The notes under the pieces were generated by a model. The model saw nothing but the letters and a program-made list of their open reading frames with translations, had not been told where the DNA came from and did not search any database. This document shows positions 35,035-45,928 of a stretch of 64,000 nt of DNA, in pieces. The position numbers and the translations under genes are program-made. The DNA is from Tubulanus polymorphus. Lineage: Eukaryota; Nemertea; Palaeonemertea; Tubulaniformes; Tubulanidae. Numbering within the stretch: position 1 is the first letter of the stretch; each line of letters starts with the position of its first letter. The DNA lies in the NCBI RefSeq assembly GCF_964204645.1, contig NC_134030.1:16127110-16191109 (forward strand). The letters run 5' to 3'.

Positions 35035-35469
35035 TTAATAATTTATAAATTCTTTTAATAATTTATCTTGTTCTTCAACTGTTATATGACCATTTAAACT
35101 TATTATATAATCTAGTGTATTCTTTAATTTATTAATTTCTTTTATATTAGTTTTAATTTTTTCTTTATTACTTTTTATATTTGATTTTGAACTTATACCA
35201 GTTAAAACACTTGAACTTAATCCTAACACACCAATTGATATTGCTAAAGGTCTTAATGGACTGAATATTGATAGAAATGTTATTACAGAACTAATTGTAA
35301 CCGAACCACTAATAATAAGATAATATATAATTTTACTTTTTAAATATTTTTTCTTTTTAACTTTTAAGTCACTTTCAAATTCTAATGTATGTTTTTCTAA
35401 ATATATTTTTAATTTAGTTTTATTTATATCACGAGGAATAATATCAATATTATCAACTTTATCATCCAT
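35035..35469 (-). CDS. Small two-helix membrane protein (copy A), intact
   Basis: 144 residues. A charged N-terminus, then two neighbouring hydrophobic segments (YLIISGSVTISSVITFLSIF and LAISIGVLGLSSSVLTGISS, residues ~50-95), then a basic coiled-coil-like tail (KSNKEKIKTNIKEINKLKN). Not recognised as a named family. The ATG follows the AATTTTTTTGCTAAATAA start block, and only about 15 bases separate its stop from the next start block. The copy B equivalent at 52176-52582 is broken. Confidence 0.65.
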   Translation of the reverse strand: MDDKVDNIDIIPRDINKTKLKIYLEKHTLEFESDLKVKKKKYLKSKIIYYLIISGSVTISSVITFLSIFSPLRPLAISIGVLGLSSSVLTGISSKSNIKSNKEKIKTNIKEINKLKNTLDYIISLNGHITVEEQDKLLKEFINY

Positions 35470-35486
35470 TTATTTAGCAAAAAAAT

Positions 35487-35910
35487 TACTTATTAGTAAA
35501 TCTATACGCTACAAATATAACAATAACAGTTCCACCTAAAATCCAAATTATTTCATATTTCTGTTGTTCTTTACTTGGGCCAAATAATCTGATAATTTAG
35601 GTTTGTATAGATGTAATTTTTCTTTATTGGTTACCGCGTTATATAAACTCATTGCATCATCAACTGATTGAAAATCTCTATGTGAAATCTTCTGATCATA
35701 TAATTCTTTGTTAATATAATCCATATAGTTTTGTCTCTTTTCTCTATATTCTTCTGCTGCTTTATTGTATTTCTCTAATGCCAAGTTATGTCTTTTTTGT
35801 TCTGATAATGAACCATTTTTATCAATATGCTTAAATATATAACCACCACCAGTAAATGCTAAAGCGTTAACAATTGCCGTTCCTATAATAGTTATAATTG
35901 CAGATGCCAT
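35487..35910 (-). CDS. Small membrane protein with a frame break shared by both copies (copy A)
   Basis: The ATG at 35910 opens 120 codons to 35548. The N-terminus is a membrane segment (ASAIITIIGTAIVNALAFTGGGYIF) followed by a charged coiled-coil-like region. Downstream, in another frame, a second membrane segment (IIWIL..TVIVIFVAYRF) runs up to a TAA that is also the first bases of the next gene's start block, as for other genes here. The same split occurs in copy B, so it is ancestral or used. Function unknown. Confidence 0.6.
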
Positions 35911-36155
35911 TTATTTAGTAAAAAAATTACGCATTTATATGGGAGGAATATATTTTTTTTTTCTAAATAATCAATTGATAAATTAGATAAAGTTACTGCT
36001 AATGTTAATTTTAAAATATCATTTATATCAAAACTATCAACATTAACACTTCCCATTTTGAATACTTTTTTTAATACCATTGAATAACCAACAGTTCCAA
36101 CTGAAAGTAATGCTCCATTATATAATCCAGTTATTATCCACTTATTATCACTCAT
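35892..36155 (-). CDS. Small membrane protein (copy A), altered C-terminus
   Basis: 87 codons. Two hydrophobic segments: WIITGLYNGALLSVGTVGYSMVL at the start and ILKLTLAVTLSNLSI in the middle. An A-run near 35955 is longer than in copy B, which shifts the frame and makes the protein run into the next gene instead of stopping at the start block. It is therefore probably frameshifted in its last ~20 codons. Function unknown. Confidence 0.55.
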   Translation of the reverse strand: MSDNKWIITGLYNGALLSVGTVGYSMVLKKVFKMGSVNVDSFDINDILKLTLAVTLSNLSIDYLEKKNIFLPYKCVIFLLNKWHLQL

Positions 36156-36497
36156 TTATTTATCAAAAAAATTACTATCATCAAAATATTTAGTTAACTT
36201 ATTTATGATTAATTCAACATTTATTTCATTACTACTTTTATGATTATCATATATTTTGGTTAATATGTTTTTAATATCATCAATAATTCCATCTTCATTT
36301 AATTCATAATATTATAAAGGTGATTTAATTAAATCAATTACTTTTTCTATATTATAATTTTCTTTATTAATCATTGATGCATTGTTAAATGATTTACTTT
36401 TTATATCAGTAATTACATCATTTAGTTTAATTCTCATTTCTTTACCATGTTTAAAATCAAAACCAAAACATATACTCGGGCCAACAGTTATATTCAT
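36156..36497 (-). CDS. Small conserved protein (copy A), one nonsense codon
   Basis: Starts MNITVGPSICFGFDFKHGKEM. A TAA near 36311 ends the frame after about 61 codons; reading on, the frame stays open to 36156, whose stop touches the next ATG. The C-terminal half is helical and charged. No family recognised, no membrane segment. It lies between the penton-like gene and the small membrane-protein genes, so a virion-linked role is possible. Confidence 0.55.
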
Positions 36498-36514
36498 TTA
36501 TATAGTGAAAAAAA

Positions 36515-37276
36515 TTACTCTCTACATCTTATAACTAATTCATAAATTACAGGGAAATTATTTAAATCAATTAAGTATTCATTGTGATTTCTAATTTCTA
36601 ATCTAAAATTATTAAAACGAGGAATGCATGGTTTGAAATCACATTCTGTTAAATTATAATTTATTTGCGTTCCAAATTCTTTAACATTCTTCAATGGTAA
36701 AATGTTTAATAAACTAGAATTACAAGTTATATCTTTAGTTGCTTCGAATGTTTTTGTAGGATCGATTAAATTGCAATAAATATGAAAGTGTGTAAAAGGT
36801 ATTAAGTTTGGTGTAACAGCATCAATATTTGTAAAAGATTTATCTGGAAGAATTCCTAACAGTTTAGCTATAGGTTTTTTTACCATAAATTTATGTTTTT
36901 CACTATTAGACAACCTTATCTTTATTCTATCAGAACTATCACTTTTTAAAAATCTAATACTAAACCCAGAACTACTACCTAATTTGTGCCAGGCTTTTCT
37001 ATTAATTTCTTGTGCTAATGTATCTAAATTATATAACCCCGGTTTTAAATATATATAGGACCATTCATTTTTACCTTTATCAAAAATTAAAAAGGCTCTA
37101 TGTTCAATAGTTTTATTCGTTATATTATTAAAAGAATTACATAAACTTATATTTACTAATTTCAAATCAACACAATTCTTAAATTCTCTATCTAATTGTA
37201 CTAGTAAATTATGAGATTTATAATTTGTAAGTTTTCTTGAATCGACAAATATTCTGTATTCTTTTAATTCCGCCAT
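36515..37276 (-). CDS. Penton-like minor capsid protein candidate (copy A), intact
   Basis: 253 residues. The N-terminal block EYRIFVDSRKLTNYKSHN, then VQLDREFKNCVDLKLVNISLCNS and LKPGLYNLDTLAQEIN, has the pattern I associate with penton or minor capsid proteins of Polintons and large DNA viruses (an opening strand with D-S-R, a strand ending in an N-S turn, and a GxYxxxxLxxxIN motif). The C-terminus ends in FPVIYELVIRCRE, a closing beta strand. A single jelly-roll fold is inferred. The frame is complete. Together with the F54H12.2-like gene it would give copy A two capsid-type genes. Confidence 0.65.
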   Translation of the reverse strand: MAELKEYRIFVDSRKLTNYKSHNLLVQLDREFKNCVDLKLVNISLCNSFNNITNKTIEHRAFLIFDKGKNEWSYIYLKPGLYNLDTLAQEINRKAWHKLGSSSGFSIRFLKSDSSDRIKIRLSNSEKHKFMVKKPIAKLLGILPDKSFTNIDAVTPNLIPFTHFHIYCNLIDPTKTFEATKDITCNSSLLNILPLKNVKEFGTQINYNLTECDFKPCIPRFNNFRLEIRNHNEYLIDLNNFPVIYELVIRCRE

Positions 37277-37298
37277 TTATTTTACATATTTTATTCGA

Positions 37299-37620
37299 AA
37301 TCTATTTCATGATGCCCTTTTTCATTCTTACCTTTGTATACGAAAAAGAAATCTCCAGAACATAATTCTTCTAGATCTTCACTTGATAATCTATGAAATC
37401 TATCTGGTAAATATGTTCTGAATTTATGTGTATTTCCTTTTAATCCTTCATATTCTAAGTGTATAACTAATTTATCTCCATATTTGTTAGTTACTGTATC
37501 AATATTTGTAATTAGATATTTTTTATGGATTATTAATTCTTTTAACTTCTTAAATTTATAATCTACTGATTTGACATTTGAAGTATCTTTTATTCTATCT
37601 AGAAATGATTTGTTGTTCTC
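37299..37620 (-). pseudogene. Small polymerase-side protein (copy A), N-terminus lost
   Basis: Matches the genes at 50026 (copy B) and 63181 (D). Visible motifs are KKYLITNIDTVTNKYGDKLVIHL and TYLPDRFHRLSSEDLEELC, then a GHHEIDF end. The beta-rich pattern could be an OB-type fold for single-stranded DNA binding, but that is only a guess. The reading frame enters from LTR-retrotransposon sequence at 37621, marking the point where copy A was cut. Confidence 0.65.
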
Positions 37621-38520
37621 ACCGGAATATTGTGCATTTTCGGGGTGGGTGCATCTCTCGTCACGACCCTCTCCATCACTTCAGTCAGTCGCTGGAGGAT
37701 GGAATCCTCAGATGTTTTCAAATTTTCGGCTTTTGTCTTCGTTGGACGGCCACGTTTTGGTTTTAACGAGAGGTTACCCTCCCCACTTACCAGGAGGTCA
37801 TGATGTGCAGCTCCGGCCGTTGGTGACATAGGCCTAGATAAGGCCAAGGGCTCACACACATCATTCTCAACATCCGACATAATTACTATTCTTTTATATA
37901 AATGACACAGAAAATACAGGACCGCAAATAAATGTAGGGGAAACAGGCACTTAAAAATACTAAATATGTACTAGGAATTACGAAGTAGGTAAAAAATACG
38001 TTAAGTACACACAAAAAGTAACCGTAATTTACACAGACTAAACGGAGAAAAACGTGTTCACCGCTTCAACTCAATTTCAACTGGTTTTTTTCACAATCAG
38101 ATCCCACTACGCTGCCACCAGATGTAACGAGGTCCTTTTCTGCCTGTTCCACAGTAGAAGTTTCCTCCAAATATCGACTCTGAGAGCCCAAAAACCAGTA
38201 AAAAGGCGGACAAAAGATATTAACACAATCACCTATTGTTCTGTATTTATCGAGAGAGAGAGGGCAGCACCCTCCAGTTACAACATAGAAAACGACTGAT
38301 GGACATATTCCATCACAATGTCATCAGAATGTCACGTGACTGTCCCAACTTTCTGGCTGGCACGACTTGATCTGCGTTCCATACCTTGTTATTTTATATA
38401 AGCCTTACTAAAGCGTGACGACCGTCTGATAATGATTCTTAACGACCAATTGTTTATCGAAACTGTATAGCGGATAAATAAACAATATAAACACAAGGTA
38501 TTTCCGAGACATTTTGAATT
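37621..38520 (-). mobile_element. LTR retrotransposon 5' end (LTR, primer site, start of gag)
   Basis: On the minus strand an LTR ends ...CCTCGTTACA at 38123. Two bases later comes TGGTGGCAGCGTAGTGGGAT (38120-38101), a typical primer binding site. A short gag-like ORF starts at 37880 with an AT-hook (KPKRGRPTKTK) and is cut at 37621 by the junction with copy A. A TATATAAAA-type promoter lies near 38391-38400. The outer LTR boundary could not be set; 38520 is nominal. Confidence 0.6.
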
Positions 38521-38741
38521 TATTCGCAGTTCATATTTAGCGCCATTCTCGCGAGATTATCAACAACCCGGAAATAAAATCCAAGCCCATCGCCAAACCC
38601 CTGTGGTTATACCGAGCGTTTTCTAATGTTTCCGAACGATATGTCGGAAGGGATGAATTTAAATCAGTTGTTTGTAGAAATCTATTTCAATTGACGCACC
38701 CACAGCGCATAGAGCATATGAAAGTGGTCCAATCATAAACG

Positions 38742-39450
38742 ATGCATGAACTTTATAATCGCGTAGATTCAAATCTGATTACTATAGGCCTACCATCTTC
38801 AAACATATCCATATCCGTTAAAGATGCTAAAGATAAATATGGAGTTCAGATTTTTGAGTCATTGTTATTTTCAATTTGGAAAAAAGCTGATAATATTTTG
38901 TCATCTTCAAATGCTATTGCCTGTGCCCCTTCAAATAATCCATTGATTAAGAAGTTCAGTGTTATAAGCGATACTTCGATAACAAATAATTCGGTTAATG
39001 TTAATGTGCAAAGTGGCAATTGTTTCTGTACGTGTAAACAGTTTTCCTTCCATTCCCTTTGTTCACATTCAGTTTCAGCTGCCGAAAAAGCAGCTAGTCT
39101 TGGTCAGTATTTGAAGTGGCACAAAAGTAGTAAAAAAAGAACAAACTTATTTAAAATTGCAACATCTAGTGTAAATTTACAGTCTTGTGGAACCAAAGGT
39201 AACCAACTCAGGAGATGTGGTTCAATCTTCAGATTCGACATCGCAGCAATGCGACTCCCCTAATTTGGATGATTTTTCAGTAACCTTTTTACAAGGTTTT
39301 AATAAAAAAATGTTATGGCTGCGGTAAAGAGTTCCGTAATTCAGAATCAACTAATTGTGACCTTATTGTTAGAAAATGGGATTTCAGAACGTATAAACAT
39401 CCCCACACTGGTGGATTAACGAAATCCAATTAACCCCAAAGAACCTATTA
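38742..39450 (+). pseudogene. Transposase-like remnant with SWIM finger and CYGC motif
   Basis: The open part (38742-39263) carries FCTCKQFSFHSLCSH, a SWIM zinc finger, and KDAKDKYGVQIFESLLFSIW. Beyond a frame break, CYGCGKEFRN and KWDFRTYKHPHTGG follow near 39314-39420. The pair of motifs in this order is known to me from C-terminal parts of transposase-derived proteins in marine invertebrates. Only the C-terminal portion is here, and stops show it is decayed. It may be related to the HMGXB3-like gene at 115-5665, which also has a SWIM finger. Confidence 0.6.
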
Positions 39451-39579
39451 TCACTTATATTTGCATTGTATTAGAAACAAATATCGGTCATTTTCAACTC
39501 GGTCCCTTTCTGTTAGTACAGAGGTTCAACACCAAATGTCACCAGAACAGTTAAACTCATTTCTAGAATCTTAAGACTG

Positions 39580-41239
39580 TGATTACTTACCGTATCTAAT
39601 GTTGATGTTACTGCAGTCAATTCAAATGTTAAACAATTTTCTCTATTTTCAGAATAATCATTACAGGTAAAGCGTTGTGAAGTACGCTTAGCCGTCTTCC
39701 GAATTTGTAAAAGATTACAGGTAAAGCGTTATGAGGTACGCCTAACCTTCCGAAATCTTAGGTAGGCGTTAACAAGCCTAGTTACATTTTTCATCAGAAA
39801 CTCGGGGTACACTGAAAATAACCACCCAGATAATTCTGGACTTGCCAGGACGGAATTTGGTAGAACTGTATTTCAAACGTATTTCATTATTTTCTGATAT
39901 AATTCTAATTGAAGGTTATAACAAATCAATACGCAAATATATAAAAATAATATAATATATGTAAATACGTCATCATGTTACACCCCAACATTTTTTTAGT
40001 TGAGCTTACAGTTTTGAGTTAGTGTAATAAGCTTTGAATTAATGTTCTAAAATTCTGTCCTGGCATTATTTAGGTCTGGCATTTTCATGGCTGTTATTTT
40101 CTAGCGACCTGCACTAGATTTCATGCACTGTTGTACTTCATATTTTCTCAATATTATACATATTTCTTTCTGAATACTGTTTTCTTTGGTTAGGTGAAGT
40201 TAAAAGTTATATTCATTTTTTATTATTTTACTTCACTGGTGATGGATATGTATTGGTGGCCCTTTTTGGTTTTTCTGTAAAATCCTTTCATTAATAGGGC
40301 TGAGTACTGCTAGGCCCTATATCTCAAGTTAGAAGGCCATAAGCGAGTCTGGCAGTTCTAAAGTTTCTTCTAATAAAGTTTTTTTTAAGATCTCTACATT
40401 TCGTATTTGTTGATTTACGATGGAATAGTTGACCTGAACACCGATGAAATACAAGTATTTACAAACAAAGAATTAAAATTAGTTTTGTTATTGTAGTGAG
40501 GAGAATATTCGGTATATTCTATTTATTGGACGATATGTCTACATTTCATTCTCAATCACGATGTCCCTAAAAATGAAATTGAGTCCATGGCGATCGTCGA
40601 AAATCAACACCCCTGGACACCAATTGTTTTGGTATAACCTTCAAAAATCAGTTCGTCGAATACCGGTACCTACCATAACTCTAAGTGACGATTTACCCTG
40701 ATCATAAATTTTATTCTAAAGATCATGAAAATTTAGATCGTCAATAACGCTTAACTTTTAAATGGCCTTCTTCGTGAAACTGAATGATAAAGATATTTTG
40801 TATTGTACAGTAGCTCTGTCCAAAACGGTAACAGTCTATTCGGTAATCCGTTCAAATTGGCAGAATGATAAAAAATATTTTCTGTCCACTGTTTGTTACC
40901 GTGTCTGTCGTATGTAATCGTGTTATTACTCGGAAGCAATAAATCTGTATTGAATTGTCTACACCGGTAACATGTGTATGCTACTGTACTTGAAAGGGAT
41001 ATACCGATGTATTATGAAAATAATCTAGGCTTTTTATTCTTCTTCTTGATCTCACACGAACTGCCGTTTACCGCTGACCATTAGACCCGATGCGCTATAT
41101 ACTCCGCAATCTCGAGTATCCGGTATCCGGTATTTAGGTGTCCGGTATCCGGTATCCGTGATATTCGAACAGCCATGAGAAACCGCATATACATAGTACA
41201 TATTCACGATTGATAGAACACTAAATCCGTGTTGACGCG
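39580..41239. other. Gene-free AT-rich stretch
   Basis: About 1.7 kb without a supportable gene. Two ~30-bp near-copies of ATTACAGGTAAAGCGTT and TACGC occur around 39660-39740. A TCCGGTATCCGGTAT short tandem lies near 41117-41160. Nothing else is recognised. Confidence 0.5.
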
Positions 41240-42919
41240 ATGTAGAGAGAATCCCACAATTATAACGAAAAAGTCCGAGAATGAAAATTCGAGATAGAAG
41301 TTTATTTCAACGTCTCGACTATATCCTAATAGTCATCTTCAGGAATAATGAGAAACTACAAAAATTATGAGATATATATACAATCCAGAGACAAAGAGAC
41401 TAATTCAAGTAATCAGAGATGATACAAACTAAAGGGAAATTAACGTAGAAACAGTTACACGCTAAAATAGATTAAAGGGAAGCAAACTAAGGGGTAATTA
41501 TAAACAACAAAAGTGGGTATAAATATAAATTAGAACTTGAAATCAGTAGTAAAAAGACAAACTAGGGGCACTTAAATTAAAACAATGGTGAATACAAGTT
41601 GAAAGACTAAAATAGATGAGAGAACAAATAACAAATAATCAAAGGGGAATCAAGTGTTGAGTTTAACCAGTTTACAGAGGAATTCAGATATAAGTTTATT
41701 TATTATGGGGTGAAAAACCATTGTTTAGGTTTACAACGTTGTTAGAATTTTCAATTATTAATGCAGATTCCAAAATATGTTTTCTAGTTTTATCGCTGCA
41801 AGGGTAGATTAATTCAGCATTAGCGAAATCAAAATTGTGTGAAGTCTGAAATGCATGACTAGCAACTCCGCTTTCAGGTTTAAAGTTTTTTACATCTAAC
41901 TTATGCTCTTTTATGCGTTGATTAAGGTTCCGACCTGTTTCTCCTATATATACTTTGTCGCAAACTTTACAAGGTATTTTATAAATTCCACAGTTTAGGG
42001 ATTCAGTTTTCGGTTTGTTATTAATCAATATGTTACTAAGTTTATTATTGTATTTAAAGATAAGTTGTTTATTTAGTGACCGAAGAGAAACTTTAGAATT
42101 CTCGAGGAAAGGTACATACGGTACAATGATAGGCTGTTTATCGGTAGCCAAGGTAGGAGTTCTAAGGTTGTTATTTCTAAAATGCGTAGTACGAGCTTTA
42201 AGGAGAGCTTTTTTCAATATGAAATCGGGGTAGGCAAGTTCTTTGAGAGATTGGTTAATATGTTGAATTTCATCGGGTAGAAATGAGGGGTCGCAAATTC
42301 TCAAAGCGCGAAGAAATAATCCATGAGCTAAACCGAGTTTAATATCCGGAGAAGTAAAAGAGAAGTAATGGAGGTAGGATTCAGCGTTGGTAGGTTTCCT
42401 ATAAACCTCAAAAAGGATCCACAGTTAAAAATCAAAACATCCAGAAAAGGTATTTTACTATTAGATTCCCATTCATACGTAAAAGCCAGAGACGGGTAAA
42501 GGGAGTTTAAATATATAAGAAAGTTATCAACATTGAAGTCAAAGTGAACCAAAGCCAGAACATCGTCAACATACCTGAGCCAGATTTTAGGGTGAATATC
42601 AGTATAAAGAGGCAATATTTCAGATTCAACATGTTCTAGGAATAAATTAGCTAGAATAGGACTAAGAGGGTTTCCCATAGCGATACCGAATGTCTGTTCG
42701 TAAAAACAATTGTTGAATTAAAAAAGGAGACCGTCGTACAAATATATTACTTGAATTAGTCTCTTTGTCTCTGGATTGTATATATATCTCATAATTTTTG
42801 TAGTTTCTCATTATTCCTGAAGATGACTATTAGGATATGGTCGAAACGTTGAAATAAACTACTATCTCGAAGTTTCATTTTCGGACTTTTTCGTTATAAT
42901 TGTGGGATTCTCTCTACAT
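41240..42919 (-). mobile_element. Truncated Penelope-like element with inverted flanking repeats
   Basis: A 174-bp sequence is repeated in inverse at 41240-41414 and 42746-42919 (from ATGTAGAGAGAATCCC through GAAGATGACTATTAGGATAT to TAATTCAAGTAAT). Between them are reverse transcriptase and GIY-YIG coding remnants on the minus strand. Inverted terminal repeats and this pair of domains are hallmarks of Penelope-like elements. Only the 3' part of the reverse transcriptase is present. Confidence 0.9.
41696..42720 (-). pseudogene. Penelope reverse transcriptase (3' part) and GIY-YIG endonuclease
   Basis: Minus strand from about 42720: FGIAMGNPLSPILANLF and the catalytic WLRYVDDVLAL, then a frameshift near 42410. 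The second frame continues through a linker to the GIY-YIG nuclease: CGIYKIPCKVCDKVYIGETGR, NQRIKEHK and ESALIIE, ending at 41696. The nuclease would make the DNA nick that primes reverse transcription. The N-terminal reverse transcriptase half is absent and the frame is broken, so it is inactive. Confidence 0.9.
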
Positions 42920-43598
42920 AGTACAAACTATCACCGCTAGTTAGCGTCATTCGTAATTAGTCATAAACTTTCAAATTCAGGTAGTTCAAAACGTAAACCA
43001 GACCTTCATTCAGCACGGCAGAGGACTGGACCGAAGATCTAGAAACGAAATTGGTAGAATTATGGTGTGAGCGGCCATCTTTATAGATGTCGCTGGCACG
43101 TTGTATTCAAAACAGAATCAGAAAAATCAAAGTCTAAATTTCTAATAGAAATATATTTCCTAATAATTCAAATTTATTCTCAAAATGCTTATCACGTGAC
43201 CATTTGAGCCGTTGCAGTTGCTAGTAATCGCAACCGACATAAGCAGGGAAGCAACTGGGAGGATCTCATATCCCGCTAGTCGGCCTCAGTTGCTGCGAAT
43301 CGGAGCGCAGTCGACATAAGCTGGGCTGCGATCGCGGTTGCTCTCAGTTGCGTCGGTAGGAGTCGGTAGGCGTCGCGTTGCTTGTCGACATAAGCCAGCC
43401 TTTACGTGTAGAAAGTTTCCAGGAAATCCTACCGTTTGCCAGATCCCCTACCACTGCCATCTTCCAGGGCCGACTCTATTATCACGTCCGGATTGATATC
43501 CGGATAATCCGGAGATTCCGGTGAAATAGAGTGAAATTGGACAATTCAATTCAATTCACTTCTTTAAAAGATGGCGGACGAATTGGCTCTCGCCTGTT
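42920..43598. other. Intergenic stretch, nothing recognised
   Basis: Host-like composition, more GC than the AT-rich elements on either side, with no ORF above background and no clear repeat. GTTGCTGTCGGTAGGAGTCGG-type words recur loosely around 43340-43390. Confidence 0.4.
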
Positions 43599-43792
43599 AG
43601 TAATAGGGGTAATGGGCTTTCAAGCCAATGGTCGAGAGGTCGAGAAATTTTCCAAATGTGAAAATAACAATAATTTCTACTTGAATTAGTCGCGTACACT
43701 CCTAATTCAAGTAGAAATTATTATTATTTTCACATTTGTAAAATTTCTCAACCTCTCAGCCTTTAACCTGAAAGCCCATTACCCCTATTACT
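43599..43792. repeat. Palindromic terminus of fragment C (194 bp)
   Basis: AGTAATAGGGGTAATGGGCT on the left is mirrored by AGCCCATTACCCCTATTACT on the right. The arms of ~85 bp pair almost throughout; the centre is AATTAGTCGCGTACACTCC. The flank to the left is host-like. Confidence 0.9.
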
Positions 43793-44043
43793 CTTAAAAT
43801 ATTCATTTACATGGATAAAATATATTTGAATAACATATAAATTGATAGAATATTCAATATAAAAGTGTGAGTAAAGTGTTAGTAAAAAAGTAACGAGTAA
43901 TTAACGAGCTCTTATAGAATAGATAGATAATAGACATTATTTCAATATTTATATTTGTATGAGTTAGATTTTTAAACATTAAAAGTGTAAGTAAAGTGTG
44001 ATTGAAATAATTCATATTTAAAACATTGAATATTTATATTTGA

Positions 44044-44515
44044 ATGAGTTTAAATAAAATTTTTGTTATCAAAATGATGAAAGAAGAAGAACCCAACTTT
44101 AAAATCGAAATCAATGAAACCAATAAATCATTTTCACAGTTTAACATTAAAAATTATATTTCAGCAACAAATTTAGTGTCCGCAAGGTATTATAAAATTG
44201 AAAATATTACTGTAATTAATCAAATATTATCAAATGAAACATATTTAATTACTGAACTAGTAGATACTTTTGATAATGGCGTTAAAAATCCTAAAATGTT
44301 CAATACAGTTTTTAATTTTAAAGGAACTTCAGATGAAAAAATAATTAATATTCTTAAAACTCCATTTAATGAAAGAAATGATGATTTAATACTTTCTAAA
44401 GATTATAATGATTTGATTAACTTAAGAATTGAAAAAAGACAATTATATTATTTCAATTTTGATAATAAACAAATTATCTATAATGAAAATTCATCAAATA
44501 TTGGAATTCAATGTG
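44044..44515 (+). pseudogene. Unrecognised first gene of fragment C, 3'-truncated
   Basis: An ATG at 44044 (or the later one at 44074) starts a Lys/Asn/Ile-rich protein of at least 155 residues: FSQFNIKNYISATNLVSARYY, then NPKMFNTVFNFKG and RQLYYFNFDNKQIIYN. The AT-rich composition and protein style stop near 44515, after which the open frame is ordinary host-type sequence. No relative is found in copies A, B or D. No motif recognised. It lies where copy A has HNH and copy B has the polymerase. Confidence 0.5.
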
Positions 44516-44659
44516 TCAACGACAGTAGAATATTAAAGAACAGCGATCTCTGTGACAGCACCCATACACTATTCAGTGAGAATGAGCATCTGTTAGGTGA
44601 TGGAGGGTATCCGTGCCGTAAGTGGTTGGTCACACCATATCGAAATGATGGACAGTAAA

Positions 44660-45421
44660 CTCGTGAACAACGTAGATTTAATTATTTACTTTCAAGCAAT
44701 CGGTCGATTATGAAAGAGGGTAAATGATTTTTTGCATCCTGTTGAATAAATATATGGAATGGCCACGGTTCAGACTCCTAAACTGATATTATTGACTAGT
44801 CATATGATCAAGGGGTAGATGAATACCATATTTCAGAGATGGCCAAATACCAAGTGCATGTACAGTAGACTCTGCTTACTTTTTGATCATCCAGGACCAA
44901 TGAATTTTATTAGAGGCAAATAAATTCTGAACAAAGGATGCGATAGCAGGATGCGATAAAAGCGATATCCGCGCCTACTGTAAATGCACTTATAGACGAA
45001 TGATAAATGGATGATTAGGCTACCAGTGATAAATCCATCCTAGCCATAAAGCAAACGAATTATGCAACATCGTTTCAATGCTGGCACAGGTAACTAAAAC
45101 TAACAACCTATATGTAGAAAATGAATATTTTATTAGATTCAGCGCAGCTGAATCTATTAGTTTACTAAATGGTGCCGACTGATTAGTGTTGCACAACTTC
45201 TCCACTTAATCTGTAGCACCTGACGCTATGAGTGTTATGTCAACAGGATTGTTACAGTTGTAGGGTCATAATTTCTGGTGGTATGGATATCTGGTGTATC
45301 TAATTTGGGCCCTGGGGGCTAATTTCCATACGATTTTGGGCACTTCTGAAGTCACATGTGACGTCATTTTCGCGTGGAGGCGAACCGCAGCACACCCATC
45401 TGAATGACATTTATACATGTA
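44660..45421. other. Intergenic stretch, nothing recognised
   Basis: Host-like sequence between fragment C and copy B with no supportable ORF or repeat. A short ATTCAGCGCAGCTGAAT palindrome occurs near 45137-45153. Confidence 0.4.
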
Positions 45422-45690
45422 AGTAATAGGGATAATGGGCTTTCATACCAAAGGTCGAAAGGTCGAGCTCGTAAAAAAATAATAACAATTTCTATTTGAA
45501 TTAGTCGCGAAACTCATAAAGAATGAAAAATAATTCTCACACGCTCGAATTTATTTTCATTTCATTCGAATTCATTTTTTATGAGTTTCACTCCTAATTC
45601 AAATAGAAATTATTATTATTTTCATATTTTTCATTTTTTACTCACTCGCCCTTTCAACCTTTGATATGAAAGCCCATTATCCCTATAACT
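45422..45690. repeat. Palindromic terminus of copy B (269 bp)
   Basis: AGTAATAGGGATAATGGGCT is mirrored by AGCCCATTATCCCTATAACT with one mismatch at the outer end. The arms pair through TTTCAT..CCAAAGGTCGAAAGG and the middle has AATTCGAGCG-type and CATAAAGAATGAAAA palindromic parts. It is followed by the same subterminal sequence as A and C. Confidence 0.88.
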
Positions 45691-45928
45691 CTTAAAATAA
45701 TCATATACATGAATAAAATATATATGAATAACATATAAATTGATAGATTATTCAATATAAAAGTGTGAGTAAAAAAGTAACGAGTAATTAACGAGCTCTT
45801 ATAGATAGATATATAGATATATTTTAAACATATTTCAATATTTATATTTGTATGAGTTAGATTTTTAAACATTAAAAGTGTTAGTAAAAGGTGATTCATA
45901 AAATAATAAATAAATGAATAAAATATAA

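Larger units (their letters stand above)
18400..37620 (-). mobile_element. Polinton/Maverick-like element, copy A (polymerase end lost)
   Basis: Very AT-rich block starting with AGTAATAGGGG at 18400. It carries HNH, two small genes, integrase and ATPase on the plus strand, then zinc-finger, capsid-type and other virion-type genes on the minus strand. It is collinear (inverted) with copy B. A LINE occupies about 28319-34037. Homology to copy B stops at 37620 inside the small gene next to the polymerase, where LTR-retrotransposon sequence takes over, so the polymerase and the second terminus are missing. Strand is given relative to copy B. Confidence 0.88.
43599..44515 (+). mobile_element. Polinton-like element fragment C (one terminus plus first gene)
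   Basis: It opens with AGTAATAGGGGTAATGGGC at 43599, has its own palindromic terminus, and the shared subterminal sequence TTAAAATATTCATTTACATG through CAATATAAAAGTGTGAGTAAAG. Its first gene is unlike those next to the termini of A or B. Element-like AT-rich sequence stops near 44515 inside that gene. Confidence 0.75.

Noticed and set aside
45422-45690. Two elements joined end to end instead of one palindromic terminus
   Set aside because: Host-like sequence lies directly left of AGTAATAGGG at all three termini and element sequence only to the right, so each palindrome belongs to a single element end. Complete elements would settle this.
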